From: Larus michahellis
Taxonomy: Eukaryota; Chordata; Aves; Charadriiformes; Laridae
Length of the DNA: 64,000 nucleotides
Reading direction: 5' to 3'
Assembly: GCF_964199755.1 (NCBI RefSeq)
Contig: NC_133901.1
Location: 8,409,016-8,473,015 of the forward strand
A program made the translations under genes and the position numbers. The notes beneath the pieces are model-generated. The model had not been told where the DNA came from, made no database searches, and was given only the letters and a program-made list of their open reading frames with translations. How positions within the stretch are numbered: position 1 is the first letter of the stretch; every line of letters begins with the position of its first letter. This document shows, piece by piece, positions 43,001-53,560 of this stretch.

Positions 43001-46000
43001 GTTTTTTCACCTTTCAATAATTGATGCCTCAATCACATGGAGGCAGCTAGACTGAGAAGAAAAAGTAGCCAGCCCTGCTGGTGAAGGCAGCACAGTGAAA
43101 AAAATAAGTCAAAATGAGTGAGAAATATTGTTTTTAGTGGTCTGAAAGCAGAGACAGGGCTGCCTGTGCAGGTTCCTCACGGTGTCCATCTCATGATGCA
43201 CGTTGGCGTCTCCCCCGTGAGCACCAGCCGCATCCCTCAGTGCATCAATATTTCACGGAGTCAGGGATACTTAGCCTCCCCGTTTTTTCCAACTCAGCTG
43301 ATCCTGTCCCACATCTTCCCATCTACTTCTGATTTTCCTTGCGTTCCAACAGAAATCAGGAGCCCAAAGTACATCTCCACGTCCTCCTGCCCAGCCGGGA
43401 CAGCGCACCCTGGCCAGCCCGGATGGCTCCCTCCCCCCGCAGCACACCCGCCTACTCTCTGTGTGCTGAAATCTGCTCTTCTTTGCATTAAAATACACAT
43501 AGATACAGGCACACTTCCACATATTTACCCCTTTCAGATGGGGCTGTCTCTCCAGATCTTTTTTAATTTTGCTCCATTTCCCACCGAGACCCAACTGCTC
43601 CCGGTTTGACATCTGTACATTTACTCAATGTGCAATTTGTTTTCTCCACCAGGTCATTACTGAGGATACTAAATAACAGTGCTCCCAGGACTGAGCTCAG
43701 AATATCCCGTTTTATAAGCCAGACACAGGCTAATGACCATAAAGAAATCAAGAGTCCTATTTGTTATTATAAAATAGGGAACAGTTACTAAGAAATAGAC
43801 TATACCTAAGGGAACTGGACTTTAGGCTCTAGATAAATTACCCAACAGCTGCAGTATATGTCCTGAGCTGGGTATTGAAAACTATAAATTGAGAAGGAAA
43901 ATTGCAAGTGTTTTTTTGATTATCAAATATACTTACTTGGTATATAAAAAGTAATGGATCAAATACTCAAAATGCAAAAGCACTAGCAAGAAAAACATAA
44001 ACCCATGTTTTCAAATGTGTATTTTGGCACCAGATCAAAAAACGCCTGTATTTCAGGGGTCCGTAGAGCTGAAGTCTGGTTCAGACAATTATTTTAAACA
44101 AAAGGCTGCTTTTTGCTTTTAAGGCCAAACAGTTTTGGGCGGATGTTTTCCTTCTTACTGTTGACCTTCCAATTCGGAAGGTCAGTAGCTACCTTTGTTT
44201 AAGTACACGAATGAAAACACAATGCCGGGGTCTGGCTGTGACCGCCTACATGTCAAATGCTTTACCCAACCATCCCAGGAAAGGCAGATTGCCAGGAGAG
44301 GTTCAACCGTTTCCCATCCCCGTCGCCCGCTGTAATTATTGCTGTTTATAAATCTATTGCAATCACCTCGCCGGTGTTTGCAGATCATACACGACTGTTT
44401 GTGCTCTTCACCACCCGCCTCCGACACGTGCCGTCCCTCGCACCAAAAAACCCTCCATTTTTGGGGTAATTCAGAGCCTGAATTTATCCAATGTACGCCT
44501 TCTCCCCACACAGTCCCATGCCTGGGGATACACGGAGGTACCGCTGATGCTGGGCGCCATCCCCAACCGACCCGAGGCTGGATGGAGAACAGATGCTCGT
44601 GGTAGTGGGCACAAGATTTCTGCTGTTTTCTGGGAAAAAGAGCAAAGTCCACACTGTGTTATTTATGTCACTCAAGAAGTAGTAGCTGGACTGCTCTTTT
44701 TACCACGTACACTCCATACTATTTAGCATACAGGCACCCGTACTAGCAGCCTTTACTCCTTACAGACATCACCTGAAACAGCACATAAAATTGCTTACAG
44801 ATCTATTCAGCGTTGAGGTATAGCAGCCATTTGCTATGCTCCTCGTCATGCTCTGAGATGAGACTCCCCCCTACCTTGGGTAGAGCAGCCAGCTCCTAAT
44901 AACGGAGCTAATAACTCCTAATATCTTCTGGAGTCATACTGATGGAGACCAAAGCCCGACCAAATACCAGGCAAGCTTTGCTAAGGCGCTGCCTGTTTGA
45001 AGAGGGAAGAGGCTAATTACACAGTGAATTACAGATTAAGGGGTGCCAGCAACACTTCAGCAGGACCCTGCAGTGCCACTGCGATGTGAGGGGTTAAAAC
45101 GCAGTGAGGCCAGTGGAGGCTGGATGCTGGAACCATCCACCGGCACCAAACAGGGTACACAGCCCGGGACACGGCCAGGCCACCGAAGCTATTTTTGCCA
45201 GGCTCTGTCATTACCAGCCACGGACAATTACTATATTTAAAGTTCCAGACCCATAGGCAGTGCCTTACTTTATCGCCGTCAAGTACAAGGGCTATTCTTG
45301 GATTTACAAGCACAAATTGTAACCACAGAGCATTTGTTTTTATCTCCTTTTTCTTCAAAAACCAAGTCAAACTTGCGTATCTCAAGCCACGTGGCAAACT
45401 GCCTTAAAACCCAGGGGTCTCGAGGTAGGAGAATGCGTTTGGAAACATCTCTTTACATTTTCTTTACCATAAAGTGACACGGAAACACAGAGGGAGGAAG
45501 GTTTGCTGCCCCGCGTCAGTGCATTAAACGCTATCGAGCGCTTCCCTGCTCCGGCACCTGAAACGCAGTGCCCTGGGAGGGTGTTGGGCAGCGTTTCGCC
45601 CAGTCCCCTCCTGCCAAGAGGGCGACTGTTGGCAGACAAAAGGCTCCTTTTTGTCCCTTACCTTTTTATAACTCCCCTCCCCGGCCGGCGCGGCTGCTTT
45701 CCTGATGACGTCACCCATGCCATCACCCTCCCGACTCATCTCCTTCGCTCCCGGGTCCTCACGTGGCCGGTGAAACGCTCCCCCCGGGGCATCTCAGTCT
45801 TTCCTCCGCTCTTCAATCGGCACCATGGGACCAAACGCTCGTCCCCAGAGCCGAGACCTGCGGCAGCCCACCGTCCCCTGCCCGGGATGCCTCCCCGGCC
45901 CCTCTCGCCTCCTGCCCGCTCCAGAGCACCTTGCTTTTCCCTAATAAAGTCAACGGCAGCGCCGGAGCCTCGGCCAGCTGATGAGAGGGAGGCGAGGGCT

Positions 46001-49000
46001 GAGCCGGCCAGGGAAGCCGCGTCCTCCTCCAGCCACTGCCAGCGCCGGATAAAAATAGCCCCGAGCCCTCACCGGCTACACAAGGGCAGGAAAAAACCCG
46101 GTATCTGATGTCAAAATCCAAGCCTGGCGGGGTAGTCACGGCTAGAGCAGGCAGGAGGAAGGGGCTTTCTCACAGGGTTTTCCCTGTGGAAGTTATCCTA
46201 ATGAAATTCCGGGGGTCGGAGGAGTTGCCCACGGCCGCGGCAGTGAACCCAGGCCGAGCCGGAGCACCCTCAGCCCTCGCATGAGGATGGGCAGTCACGG
46301 CAATGTCAACCACAAGATGAAGGTTTTTTTCCCACTCTTTAGACAAAAAACACCAGGAGGACCCAAGGGGGCTATTTCTTGGCTAAACCAGCCTTTTAAG
46401 GTACAAAAAAAAGTTTCTAGGAATTAACCAAGAGCTCAGAAAGGCGTTCAGCCTTAACCTGCCGCCCGCCTTGTGGGCTTGCAGAGCCTTGGGATGCCTG
46501 CAATGCCTCATCCCTGCTCAGGGGTGGCCAAGCACCCCAGACCTCGCTCCCGGGGGGCTCTGCAGCCTCCAAACCTGCACCGCTTACAGCTCCAGCTCGT
46601 GCCTCCAGCAGTCCTCCCTGGAGACTCAGGCTTCCCAGGCACGCGCTGCTGCTCCCCGACCCCGCGCAAATCCTGCTCAGTCCCTGCTGAGATCCCACCT
46701 CCGTCTCACCCATCACGGAGTGCGATGTTCGCTCCAGATCAGCCGCGGGTGGGCAGCGAGAGGCAGAGATCACGCGCTCGAGGCCAGCATTTCTATAGGG
46801 AATACTTAGAAAGGTGGAATTGATGCCACAATTTCTCAGTGATCCTCAAAACGTGGCGCAGCAGCAACAAAAGTACTGATTTCTGGTGCCACACAACCAC
46901 GCTGCATGCTAGATGAGTAATTTTAACAACCCTCCAAAGTTTACATGTTTAAATGACATATCCAAGTCATGTTGACATCATTTCACCCAAAATGCGTATT
47001 CTAGTTAGATCACCAGCTCTAACGACATACGAACCATGCATCACGGCATTACTCTACTCTGAAATTTCAGGAAAAAACAGTAATAATAAGCAGGACTGTT
47101 CAATTCCATTCTTGTCCCACAACACTGCTTTGTAACTGCAATTCCCAAATGAAACAAAGTCATTCTCTGGATATTTAATTATTTTTAGTTCCCCTCCACC
47201 ACTGACTCATTGTGTCCTTTCCTGCTGTTGCTAAATTAACTTCCTCTCCTGGCCGTGGGGATGGATCCTGACACAATAAATCTGAAAAAATAATAAATAA
47301 TAAATCTCACAGCCCAAGAGGAAGGATGTGGTAGCCAGGAGCACTGGGCTGGAGGCTGAGCTTGCAATTTGTCACATACTCCCCCCCCGCCCCAATTTGG
47401 GACAAGCTCCCGCATCACCCTGCCCTCCGTTGTCAGAGGGGGATGTCCCCAGACCCGTTCCTGGGCTGAGCTGGGGAGCCCGGCCCGGTCCCGCTGCGCC
47501 CGTAGTACCCAACGCGCAGGGGGAAGGATGCTGCGTGAACTCCCATCCCTCCACAAACTGACATCAAAGTCAGCCCTAAGGGAAGGAAGTGACACAGTTT
47601 ATCGAAAATATTTTTAGCGCTTTTCACCTACATTTAAAAAAATGGTTTATCCTCCGTTTCAGGTTTCAGGCCAGCTCACCTCTGCCCTGCCCTCCGAGCC
47701 GGGATGCTCCAGGACCAGCCTCACGGAGAGGCAACCCCTGAGGAGATCCCACAGAGCTGGTCTCAGCCTCCAGTGAAAGCCCCGCTTCCAGCAGCCGCCT
47801 CGTCCAACGCAACAGGAGAAAACCAAACGAGGTTAAGAAGCACGGCCGGGAGCCTCTGCACCCCCATAACCATTGCTGGGGGCAGATTTGGGTGCCCTGC
47901 TCGGTGACCAGGACCAGACCTGGCCCTGCACTCCTGGGAGGGGCATCTCCCCACTAGCAGAGGAACGGCCAATTTAAACCCTGGATATCAAAAACACAAG
48001 ACGAATGAATTTTGTGATTGTCTCAGTGCAGGGACCAAACCCTTCAGTGTTTGTCTCCTTCCCCACCCGATGCAAAAAGCCACCGCGGGCAGACGGGCTG
48101 CCTGCACTGGGCAGCCCAACAAACTCCCGTGACAGTCCCTCTGGCAACCGGCCTCTGCTTGAAACACCCCCACACACACCCACCCCCAGCTACTGGGTTT
48201 AAACAAACAAAAAAAGGCAATGTCAGGGGCGACACCGTCAGGTACGCTCCACGTTGGCATCACCAGCCAAGGACTAGCATGCCAGACTGCATCAGAAGGA
48301 AACCGGCCTCCATGGCCACAGCCACGGCTTCTCCAGCAGCCCACGGCAACGCTGGCGGGGGGAGGGGGGGGAGAGGTGGCCATGGCCACCTCAGCCCAGT
48401 TTGCTTTTTATAGCATGAAGGGAAAGCTGAGAACGGGCGTATCTGGAGCAGGTCAGATGTGTGGGAGCACGGGGCCACGGACCCAGCGCCGCGGGGAACA
48501 CACCGGCCGGGGATGACAGTGCTCGAGTTGTCCTTAAGCAAGGCGAGGAAATAGGACACATCAAGTTTTGTGTGCTTTAAACATGCACTGACTCCGTATG
48601 GACAAGCAAACAGCTAAATTTAACTCTACTGTGCGTACGTAACGCTTGCTTGAATCAATGAAAAAACCCTCAACGCTGTTGGAGCATCCTCCACCGGGGG
48701 AGGAAACCACCACTGTCCCCTTTCTGTTGGGGATCAGCTCCCACACGCCGCCGGTTACCAAATCAGTGGATAAAACCCCCTAAATTCCCAGCAAAGTTCA
48801 ATGAAAGCACGCCAAGCACCCTCCCTGTGAAACCGGCGTTCGTGGCCATGGGGCGCTCGGGCCAGCATACGGAGGTGGCTTCCAGATTCACAGAAATCTC
48901 AAGTTGCCAGAACTACTTCGCAAAACGTTTATTTTATTGTAAAGTTTGGAAGAAATCTCTTCAGACAGTCCCTCCAAAGCACAGCATCCTTCCAGTGCAG

Positions 49001-52000
49001 AGCGGCCGGTACAAGGCACTTACAAGTCACTGGAAATTTAGGGATGAGATGGACCATGCCCTCCCCTCAATGATGCTTCCCTGAGTTTTTGCACTCCAAA
49101 TGCTTTCCATCTAGTTCGCAGAGCTCTTTCTTTTCTACCTCTGCCTAAACAAGAAGGCCTTCAGCCTCAGCTGTCTAAAATGCAGGCTTTATTTTATTTT
49201 ATTGTAAGTAGTTTGGGATGCAGGGTCAGCGTGCTCGGCCACATCAACTGTGGGTCCCCTGCTGTACCACTCTGCAGCGTCCCTCCAGCCACAGGCCAGC
49301 AGCTCTCCGGCTCTGCCAGCGCTCCACACTGGGTTTCGTGGCATTTGAGGTTTTCTCCGAGGCCCGTCTCTTGAGGTTATATTCTGCCACGAGAATCTGT
49401 ATTCGCTTTAATGAAAAAGATGATGACAGCCTGGTATTTTTACATGCCACGAAAGCCTACAAAACCCTGAAGATATCAAACAAAAGAAACCTAATAAAAA
49501 AAATTTTTTTTTTTTTTAATGAGCCCTTCATATTTTAAGCTTGTGATTTTTATTGCCCAACTTTTATGGTTTGGTGCTTGGTGGGGACCTGGGAGCGGTG
49601 GGGGCCACCCAGCCTTGCCTGGTCCATGCCCTGGGCAGTCAGCCTGACCCACAGCGACACCAGCACCTCCCCACTGCAGGGCTCTTTCCAACCAGCCCCC
49701 CCGGAGAGACACGCACAAACCTGGCACCACCAGAGCAGCAGAGAGTCAAGGCTGATGCACGCACCCAGACCAGGTCCCAGGAGAACACACGGGGCCGAGC
49801 AGGATGCTCCACACACCCCAACCCGCCAAAGAAATTATTTCTCAGCAAATAAAAATCTCATTTTTCACATCAGATTTTTTTTTTTTTTTTTTAATTTTCT
49901 TTGCCTGTGTAAAGCCTGGTAACATCTCCCGAGAGACCCTCCCGCCAGCAGATAGCTCAGACCGTGACTGATGCCAGCGCACGGAGCCAAAACCGGTTCC
50001 CACGGGCAACTGCCTGTTTGGAGTCTCCTGCCTTAGGCTGGGGCTACGGGTGCCGAGGGGTTTTTCCACTTTTAGAGACGCATTAGAAATCAACCCAAGG
50101 AGACGATGTAAATCCAGACATATTACCCACTCGTACAGCGGTGGCAAAGACACACAGACGAAGGCGGTAACACCCTGAAGAGTCCTGTTTTGCTCCATGC
50201 AAAGGTGGACCTACCAGGCAATGCTGGAAATACACATTTACAAAGTGAACTGAAACATTAGCTAAGGCTGCAGGCCAGTAAAGCACTGCTAATACACACA
50301 CTAGAATAAAACCTTTATTTCCATGCTAAGGCCCGGATTTGCACGCTGGCCTTTTATACTGCAGGAGCTCGGGACCTCACAAAACGTAGACCCACTGTGC
50401 AAGAGCCGACATTGCTCTTGTAAAACTGTAGGAGCAATATGGAGCCCTAAACAAAACGTTTGGCATAGGAAAAGAAATCGGTATGAAACAGGAAAAGAGA
50501 AATAACTAAGAGAAAAATACACAGCGGGAAGAGTGGCTGCAGCCTCCAGGATGTGGTCATGGGAAAGATGTCAGACGCTGGGACGTCCTGACCATGGAGG
50601 ACCCGGCTTAAATTCAAACGACGGACCTGACTTAGCCACATTCAAAACCCCAGGAGGACCTAGGGCCACCTCAATTTCAGAGAGCAGCAGTGCCAGCTCA
50701 TTTATGGTATGAAACAGGACTTCGGAGGCAAGGCACAGCATGCAACAGGAATACCCTCCTCTTCCTCAGCACCCACCTGCGCTGTGCCCTGCCCCCAGCA
50801 CCCTCCCTGCCGCGGAGCTCATGTGCCAGCCGTGACGTGGTCATATCAGAGTTTTTCTGCTGAATTTCTCCAAAACAAACACATTTTCAAGTTTTCCCCC
50901 TGCGTTGGCTTGTTCCTCTATTTGGTTTATTTTTAGTTTATTTAGCAGCTTCAAAAAAAGGGGCGAGAAGAGGGAGGCGAGCAGAGTTACATGCTGCCAC
51001 CCTCCTCCCCTGGGGCACTCCGAGCAGCCATCAAAATCCTATCATTGCTGGCTTCCAGTCGGATCCGAAACCCGGGATTGCCGTCCACAAAAGGATTAAA
51101 ACTTGGCCTTTAGGTTAATGGGTTTGGGAGGGGGCTGGGGCTGCTCCTAATCTTTGCAGTGTCGTAGGAAGGTTTTGAAACAGATTTCATTTGAAAAGAC
51201 CGTTTCTCTAGACTTTTTTTTTTTCTACGATTTGCATGCTTTCTGGCTGTTTTCACTCTAATATTTATTGGTTTGGAGGAGAGGAACCAATTCATAAACA
51301 AGCAAGTAGATTAAAGCAGATAAAAGGCGGCAGCAGCACTGCCATCGCAGCGAGCCCAGCGCATTAACATGCAGGGATGCTGGCCAGGCCTGCGCCGCAG
51401 CTCGGCATCGGCTCGGCTCGGCATCGCTCGCCCACCACCATGGCAGGACCCGCTTCCACCCAGGAAACAATGCGCAACCTTTAACCCTTGCGTTCCTACA
51501 AGTATGCCGGGAAAACATCCGCTGCGCAGAAACAATGGCACCATTTATTAATGCACTAGACAGCAACAGGCTCCAAGCTGCAGAAAAATCAGATCCCCTC
51601 AAAAGGGAGGCTGAAAAAAAAAAAACCCAGGATTTTTTTTTTGCAAAGAAGCTAAAAATGGAAATTCATTTCCAGAAGCATTTGCTGGATTGAAAACATT
51701 CAGTGAAAAATCTCTTCAACTCTTCTCTCTCTGTACATACATACGCTTTTGTATCTTTTCCCTTCACGATGTATTTTGCAATATGAGACATTTTGTCTTA
51801 AAACACAGACTGAAGTTTAAATCAAATGCGGTGGTGGAGAAATTGAGGATATGCCACTGTCCTGGGCAAAGCCCCGTCTCCCGAGGGTCCAGCACTGCCG
51901 CTGGGAATGCCTATTGGCTGTTTTGCAAAACACACTCCTCCGCACGTACGCAAACGCATTTCTCAGCATCGCCGTAGCAGATGGACAGGCGTTTGTGCAT

Positions 52001-53058
52001 TTGATAATCTGCCCGTACCATCGAGCCCTAAACATGCCATTTTCTGTGCAGGTGCACCCAACAGCACCCACCCCTCTTTACAGGGAAATGAAGCCACAAT
52101 AACAGCCCACCCCAAGCTCTGACTTGCCCCACCAAAATAATCCTGACGCAAACGCTGTTATTGATGCTGCCTCCCCCAGCGCTGCTGCCAGGCCCCAGGG
52201 CCCCCCCAGGGGACGGGGGGGGGCTGTTATGGATGCTCAGAGAAGGAAATGCTAACCCCAAAACCCATCACCAGTTAGAATCATAGAATAGTTTGGGTTG
52301 GAAGGGACCTTAAAGACCACACAGTTCCAACCCCCTGCCATGGGCAGGGACACCTCCCACTAGACCAGGTTGCTCCAAGCCCCATCCAGCCTGGCCTTGG
52401 ATGATTCTTGCATGGATTCCATGCAATCCACGCAGCTCTTGCATGGATTATTTCGCGGAACAGCATAAACCACGACGAGACTGCATCTGAAAAGAATTAT
52501 CTTGCAGGTCAGCTCTCATTCTTACATAAATAGAGAAAGCACTGAGAAATACGCTATTTATTCTAAAATTCCCATCGCTCTCCTACGGCAGCTCCAGAAC
52601 CGCAAACCCGCAGCTCGCTTACTTACACGGAGCAGTTTCATCAGGGCAGGCAGGCAGGAGGCAGGGGCGCAGGCAGGGGCGCAGGCAGCTGCCTGACCAA
52701 CCCGCCCTCCGCCGGGCGAGCGCATCCCCGGCGCCCGCTGCGCCTGCCAGCCTCACATGGCGACCACAAAAGCCCCTCGGGCAAACAGACGGCTTCTCCC
52801 CGCCGCGGCCGCTACCAGCCCGCTGCCCTGAGAGCCTCGGGATGCCCCGGCGGCAGGAGCCCACGGTGTAAACCCGAAAAGGCGGACCCGGGCTGCCCGC
52901 ATCCCCCGACACCCCGGGGCCGGCGGCGGGGCGGAGGCCGGCGGAGCGGCTCGGCTCGGGCGTGGGGGGCGGCTGGGATCGGGGGGCCAAGCTCGGATCG
53001 TGGGGGCCAGGCCGCGCTCGCCCCTTACCTGGTAGGAGCAGTTTTCCTGGTGTACCAT
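34039..53058 (-). CDS. SCHIP1: Schwannomin-interacting protein 1, short isoform
   Basis: Seven coding exons on the - strand: 53029-53058, 41781-41899, 38506-38623, 37646-37843, 36955-37078, 35490-35583, 34039-34090, all GT-AG, 735 nt, 244 residues. The start [10 protein letters not shown] is the known short-isoform start. Residues about 60-115 are acidic and Ser-rich ([18 protein letters not shown], then [14 protein letters not shown]), fitting casein kinase 2 sites. Residues about 112-150 form a Lys/Ala/Met-rich helix. The C-terminal SCHIP-1 domain (about 156-240) contains [18 protein letters not shown] and a leucine-zipper coiled coil ([20 protein letters not shown]). SCHIP1 binds schwannomin/merlin (NF2). 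The IQCJ-SCHIP1 fusion isoform binds ankyrin-G at axon initial segments and nodes of Ranvier. Near identity to mammalian SCHIP1, as I recall it, shows strong constraint. Confidence 0.98.
34091..35489. other. SCHIP1: SCHIP1 last intron
   Basis: This intron of about 1.4 kb has a T run near 34,828-34,846. No further exon was seen. Confidence 0.7.
35490..35583 (-). CDS. SCHIP1: SCHIP1 coiled-coil exon
   Basis: The exon is 94 nt, with acceptor gcaccag and donor ag|gtgaag. It encodes [20 protein letters not shown] through VDIEDLT, part of the leucine-zipper coiled coil. Confidence 0.97.
36342..36362. repeat. (TTAA)n short repeat
   Basis: Five tandem ttaa-type tetranucleotides lie in a SCHIP1 intron. 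Confidence 0.8.
36955..37078 (-). CDS. SCHIP1: SCHIP1 exon LPHMPHISE
   Basis: The exon is 124 nt, with acceptor cttttcag and donor a|gtaagt. It encodes [20 protein letters not shown] through NDLHSQIE, the start of the conserved C-terminal domain. Confidence 0.97.
37646..37843 (-). CDS. SCHIP1: SCHIP1 exon SKQSSSYSD
   Basis: The exon is 198 nt and phase 0-0, with acceptor ccctag and donor ctt|gtaagt. It encodes [20 protein letters not shown] through KKSPVADL, with an acidic Ser segment followed by a Lys/Ala/Met helix. Confidence 0.97.
38506..38623 (-). CDS. SCHIP1: SCHIP1 exon [10 protein letters not shown]
   Basis: The exon is 118 nt, with acceptor cccgcag and donor atg|gtaggt. It encodes [20 protein letters not shown] through DTPLSPM. 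Confidence 0.97.
39040..39165. repeat. AT-rich (TATA)n low-complexity tract
   Basis: Repeated tatataaa/atataaag motifs span about 120 bp in a SCHIP1 intron. Confidence 0.85.
40018..40214 (+). mobile_element. CR1 LINE 3' fragment
   Basis: The fragment begins in the C-terminal ORF region (gggtgatgaaatactggccc) and ends ccattctatgattctattcc after the cttggaaggtcccttccaac motif. It is about 200 bp, 5'-truncated, and lies in a SCHIP1 intron in the orientation opposite to the gene. Confidence 0.92.
41781..41899 (-). CDS. SCHIP1: SCHIP1 exon 2 (AQKNERES)
   Basis: The exon is 119 nt, with acceptor ctttcag and donor cg|gtaagc. It encodes [20 protein letters not shown] through KPSLSS. This exon is the junction point shared by the alternative SCHIP1 first exons. 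Confidence 0.97.
42062..42172. repeat. Imperfect (TA/CA)n microsatellite
   Basis: Alternating atacatatctatata, acatacac and atatatatatata blocks form a low-complexity tract. Confidence 0.8.
42250..43000. promoter_or_regulatory. AT-rich enhancer-like block in SCHIP1 intron 1
   Basis: This unique AT-rich sequence has many TAAT/ATTA homeodomain-type cores (for example gttaattaatat) and a perfect POU octamer ATGCAAAT at 42751-42758. Open frames are absent. The appearance resembles conserved non-coding developmental enhancers, but conservation cannot be tested here. Confidence 0.3.
43590..43745 (-). mobile_element. Degenerate CR1-like reverse-transcriptase fragment
   Basis: On the - strand a frame reads [16 protein letters not shown] followed by TNCTLSK. 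This resembles the CR1 [24 protein letters not shown] segment with many changes and without the FADDT motif. It appears to be an old, decayed copy. Confidence 0.5.
45706..45713. promoter_or_regulatory. Perfect CRE (TGACGTCA)
   Basis: The palindromic CREB/ATF octamer lies in a GC-rich block (45,640-46,100) of SCHIP1 intron 1, 40 bp from a cctttttataac TATA-like string. A cryptic or alternative promoter is possible. Confidence 0.35.
52278..52400 (-). mobile_element. CR1 LINE 3' fragment
   Basis: The string agaatcatagaatagtttgg, then gttggaagggacc and aagaccacacagttccaacc, is the CR1 3' UTR in reverse orientation, truncated at about 52,400 (cagcctggccttgg). Confidence 0.93.
52408..52426. repeat. 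19-bp palindrome
   Basis: ttgcatgga-t-tccatgcaa is a perfect inverted repeat just beyond the CR1 5' truncation. The half cttgcatggatt recurs at about 52,438. Confidence 0.75.
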
Positions 53059-53071
53059 CTCCGTGCATCAT
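53018..53071 (-). CDS. Overlapping upstream ORF start in the SCHIP1 5' leader (exon 1 part)
   Basis: Two adjacent ATGs at 53071-53066 lie 13 nt upstream of the SCHIP1 ATG and in a different frame. After splicing at 53029 the frame runs into exon 2 and stops at TGA, giving 18 codons. The coding part in this exon is 53029-53071. Translation depends on the unknown transcription start. Confidence 0.35.
53029..53058 (-). CDS. SCHIP1: SCHIP1 first coding exon ([10 protein letters not shown])
   Basis: The exon carries 30 coding nt, ATG at 53056-53058 and donor cag|gtaagg. It encodes the 10-residue alternative N-terminus of the short isoform and joins AQKNERES in phase 0. Confidence 0.95.
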
Positions 53072-53114
53072 CCGCCGCTACCGCCCAGCCGCCCCGCGGG
53101 GTCTCCGGCCCCGG

Positions 53115-53205
53115 CGGGGGAGGAGGAGGAGGAGGAGGATGGGGAGAAGAAGGAGGAGGATGGGAAGAAGGAGGAGGAAGAGGATGGGAGCCCGGGCCAG
53201 CCGCC
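53115..53205. repeat. (GGA)n purine tract
   Basis: Imperfect gga/gaa triplets spanning about 90 bp lie 60 bp upstream of the SCHIP1 ATG. On the SCHIP1 strand it is a CT-rich tract, probably in the 5' leader. Confidence 0.85.
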
Positions 53206-53560
53206 CGCCGGTAAGATGGATGCTGCCGCGCTGCTCCGCCTGCGCAGCGGCGGCTCCGGCGGAGCTCGGGGAGGGGGAGAGCCCGGTCCCGCCTCCGCCG
53301 GCGGCGGCACAAAGAGCGGGGGGGCTCCGCGCGGGGCTGGTGCCAGCCACGCTCCTCCGCGGGGAAGCGGGGGGGGGGAAAAACCCAAATAACCGCCCCT
53401 AGACACTGCGCTATGGCTGGGAAGTTCCTCCCCCTCCGGCCCCGGGGCGATGCTGCGGCAGCCGCAGTTCCAGCCCCCCCAGTTCCAACCCCCCCCCCCA
53501 CCCCCCTCGGCTCCATCTGCCGGAACGGGGTCGCTCCGCAGCTGAACCGGCCCCGGCGTG

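Larger units (their letters stand above)
41900..53028. other. SCHIP1: SCHIP1 intron 1 (short isoform)
   Basis: This intron of about 11 kb shows no further coding exon. It includes an AT-rich block (42,250-43,000), a degenerate CR1 piece (about 43,590-43,745), a GC-rich block with a CRE (45,500-46,100), an A/T-rich 49,500-49,895 stretch with two T runs, and a CR1 fragment (52,278-52,400). Confidence 0.7.
52620..53560. promoter_or_regulatory. SCHIP1: CpG island at the SCHIP1 short-isoform promoter
   Basis: This stretch of about 0.9 kb is extremely GC-rich and CpG-dense, and includes the first coding exon and its 5' flank. It has no clear TATA box. It includes an AAGATGG YY1-type motif (+ strand, about 53,213) and a (GGA)n tract. 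It is a typical dispersed vertebrate promoter. Confidence 0.75.

Noticed and set aside
52619..53071. 150-codon open frame MMHGDGTPG on the - strand
   Set aside because: This is the unspliced extension of the short upstream frame through the intron; after splicing at 53029 it stops in exon 2.
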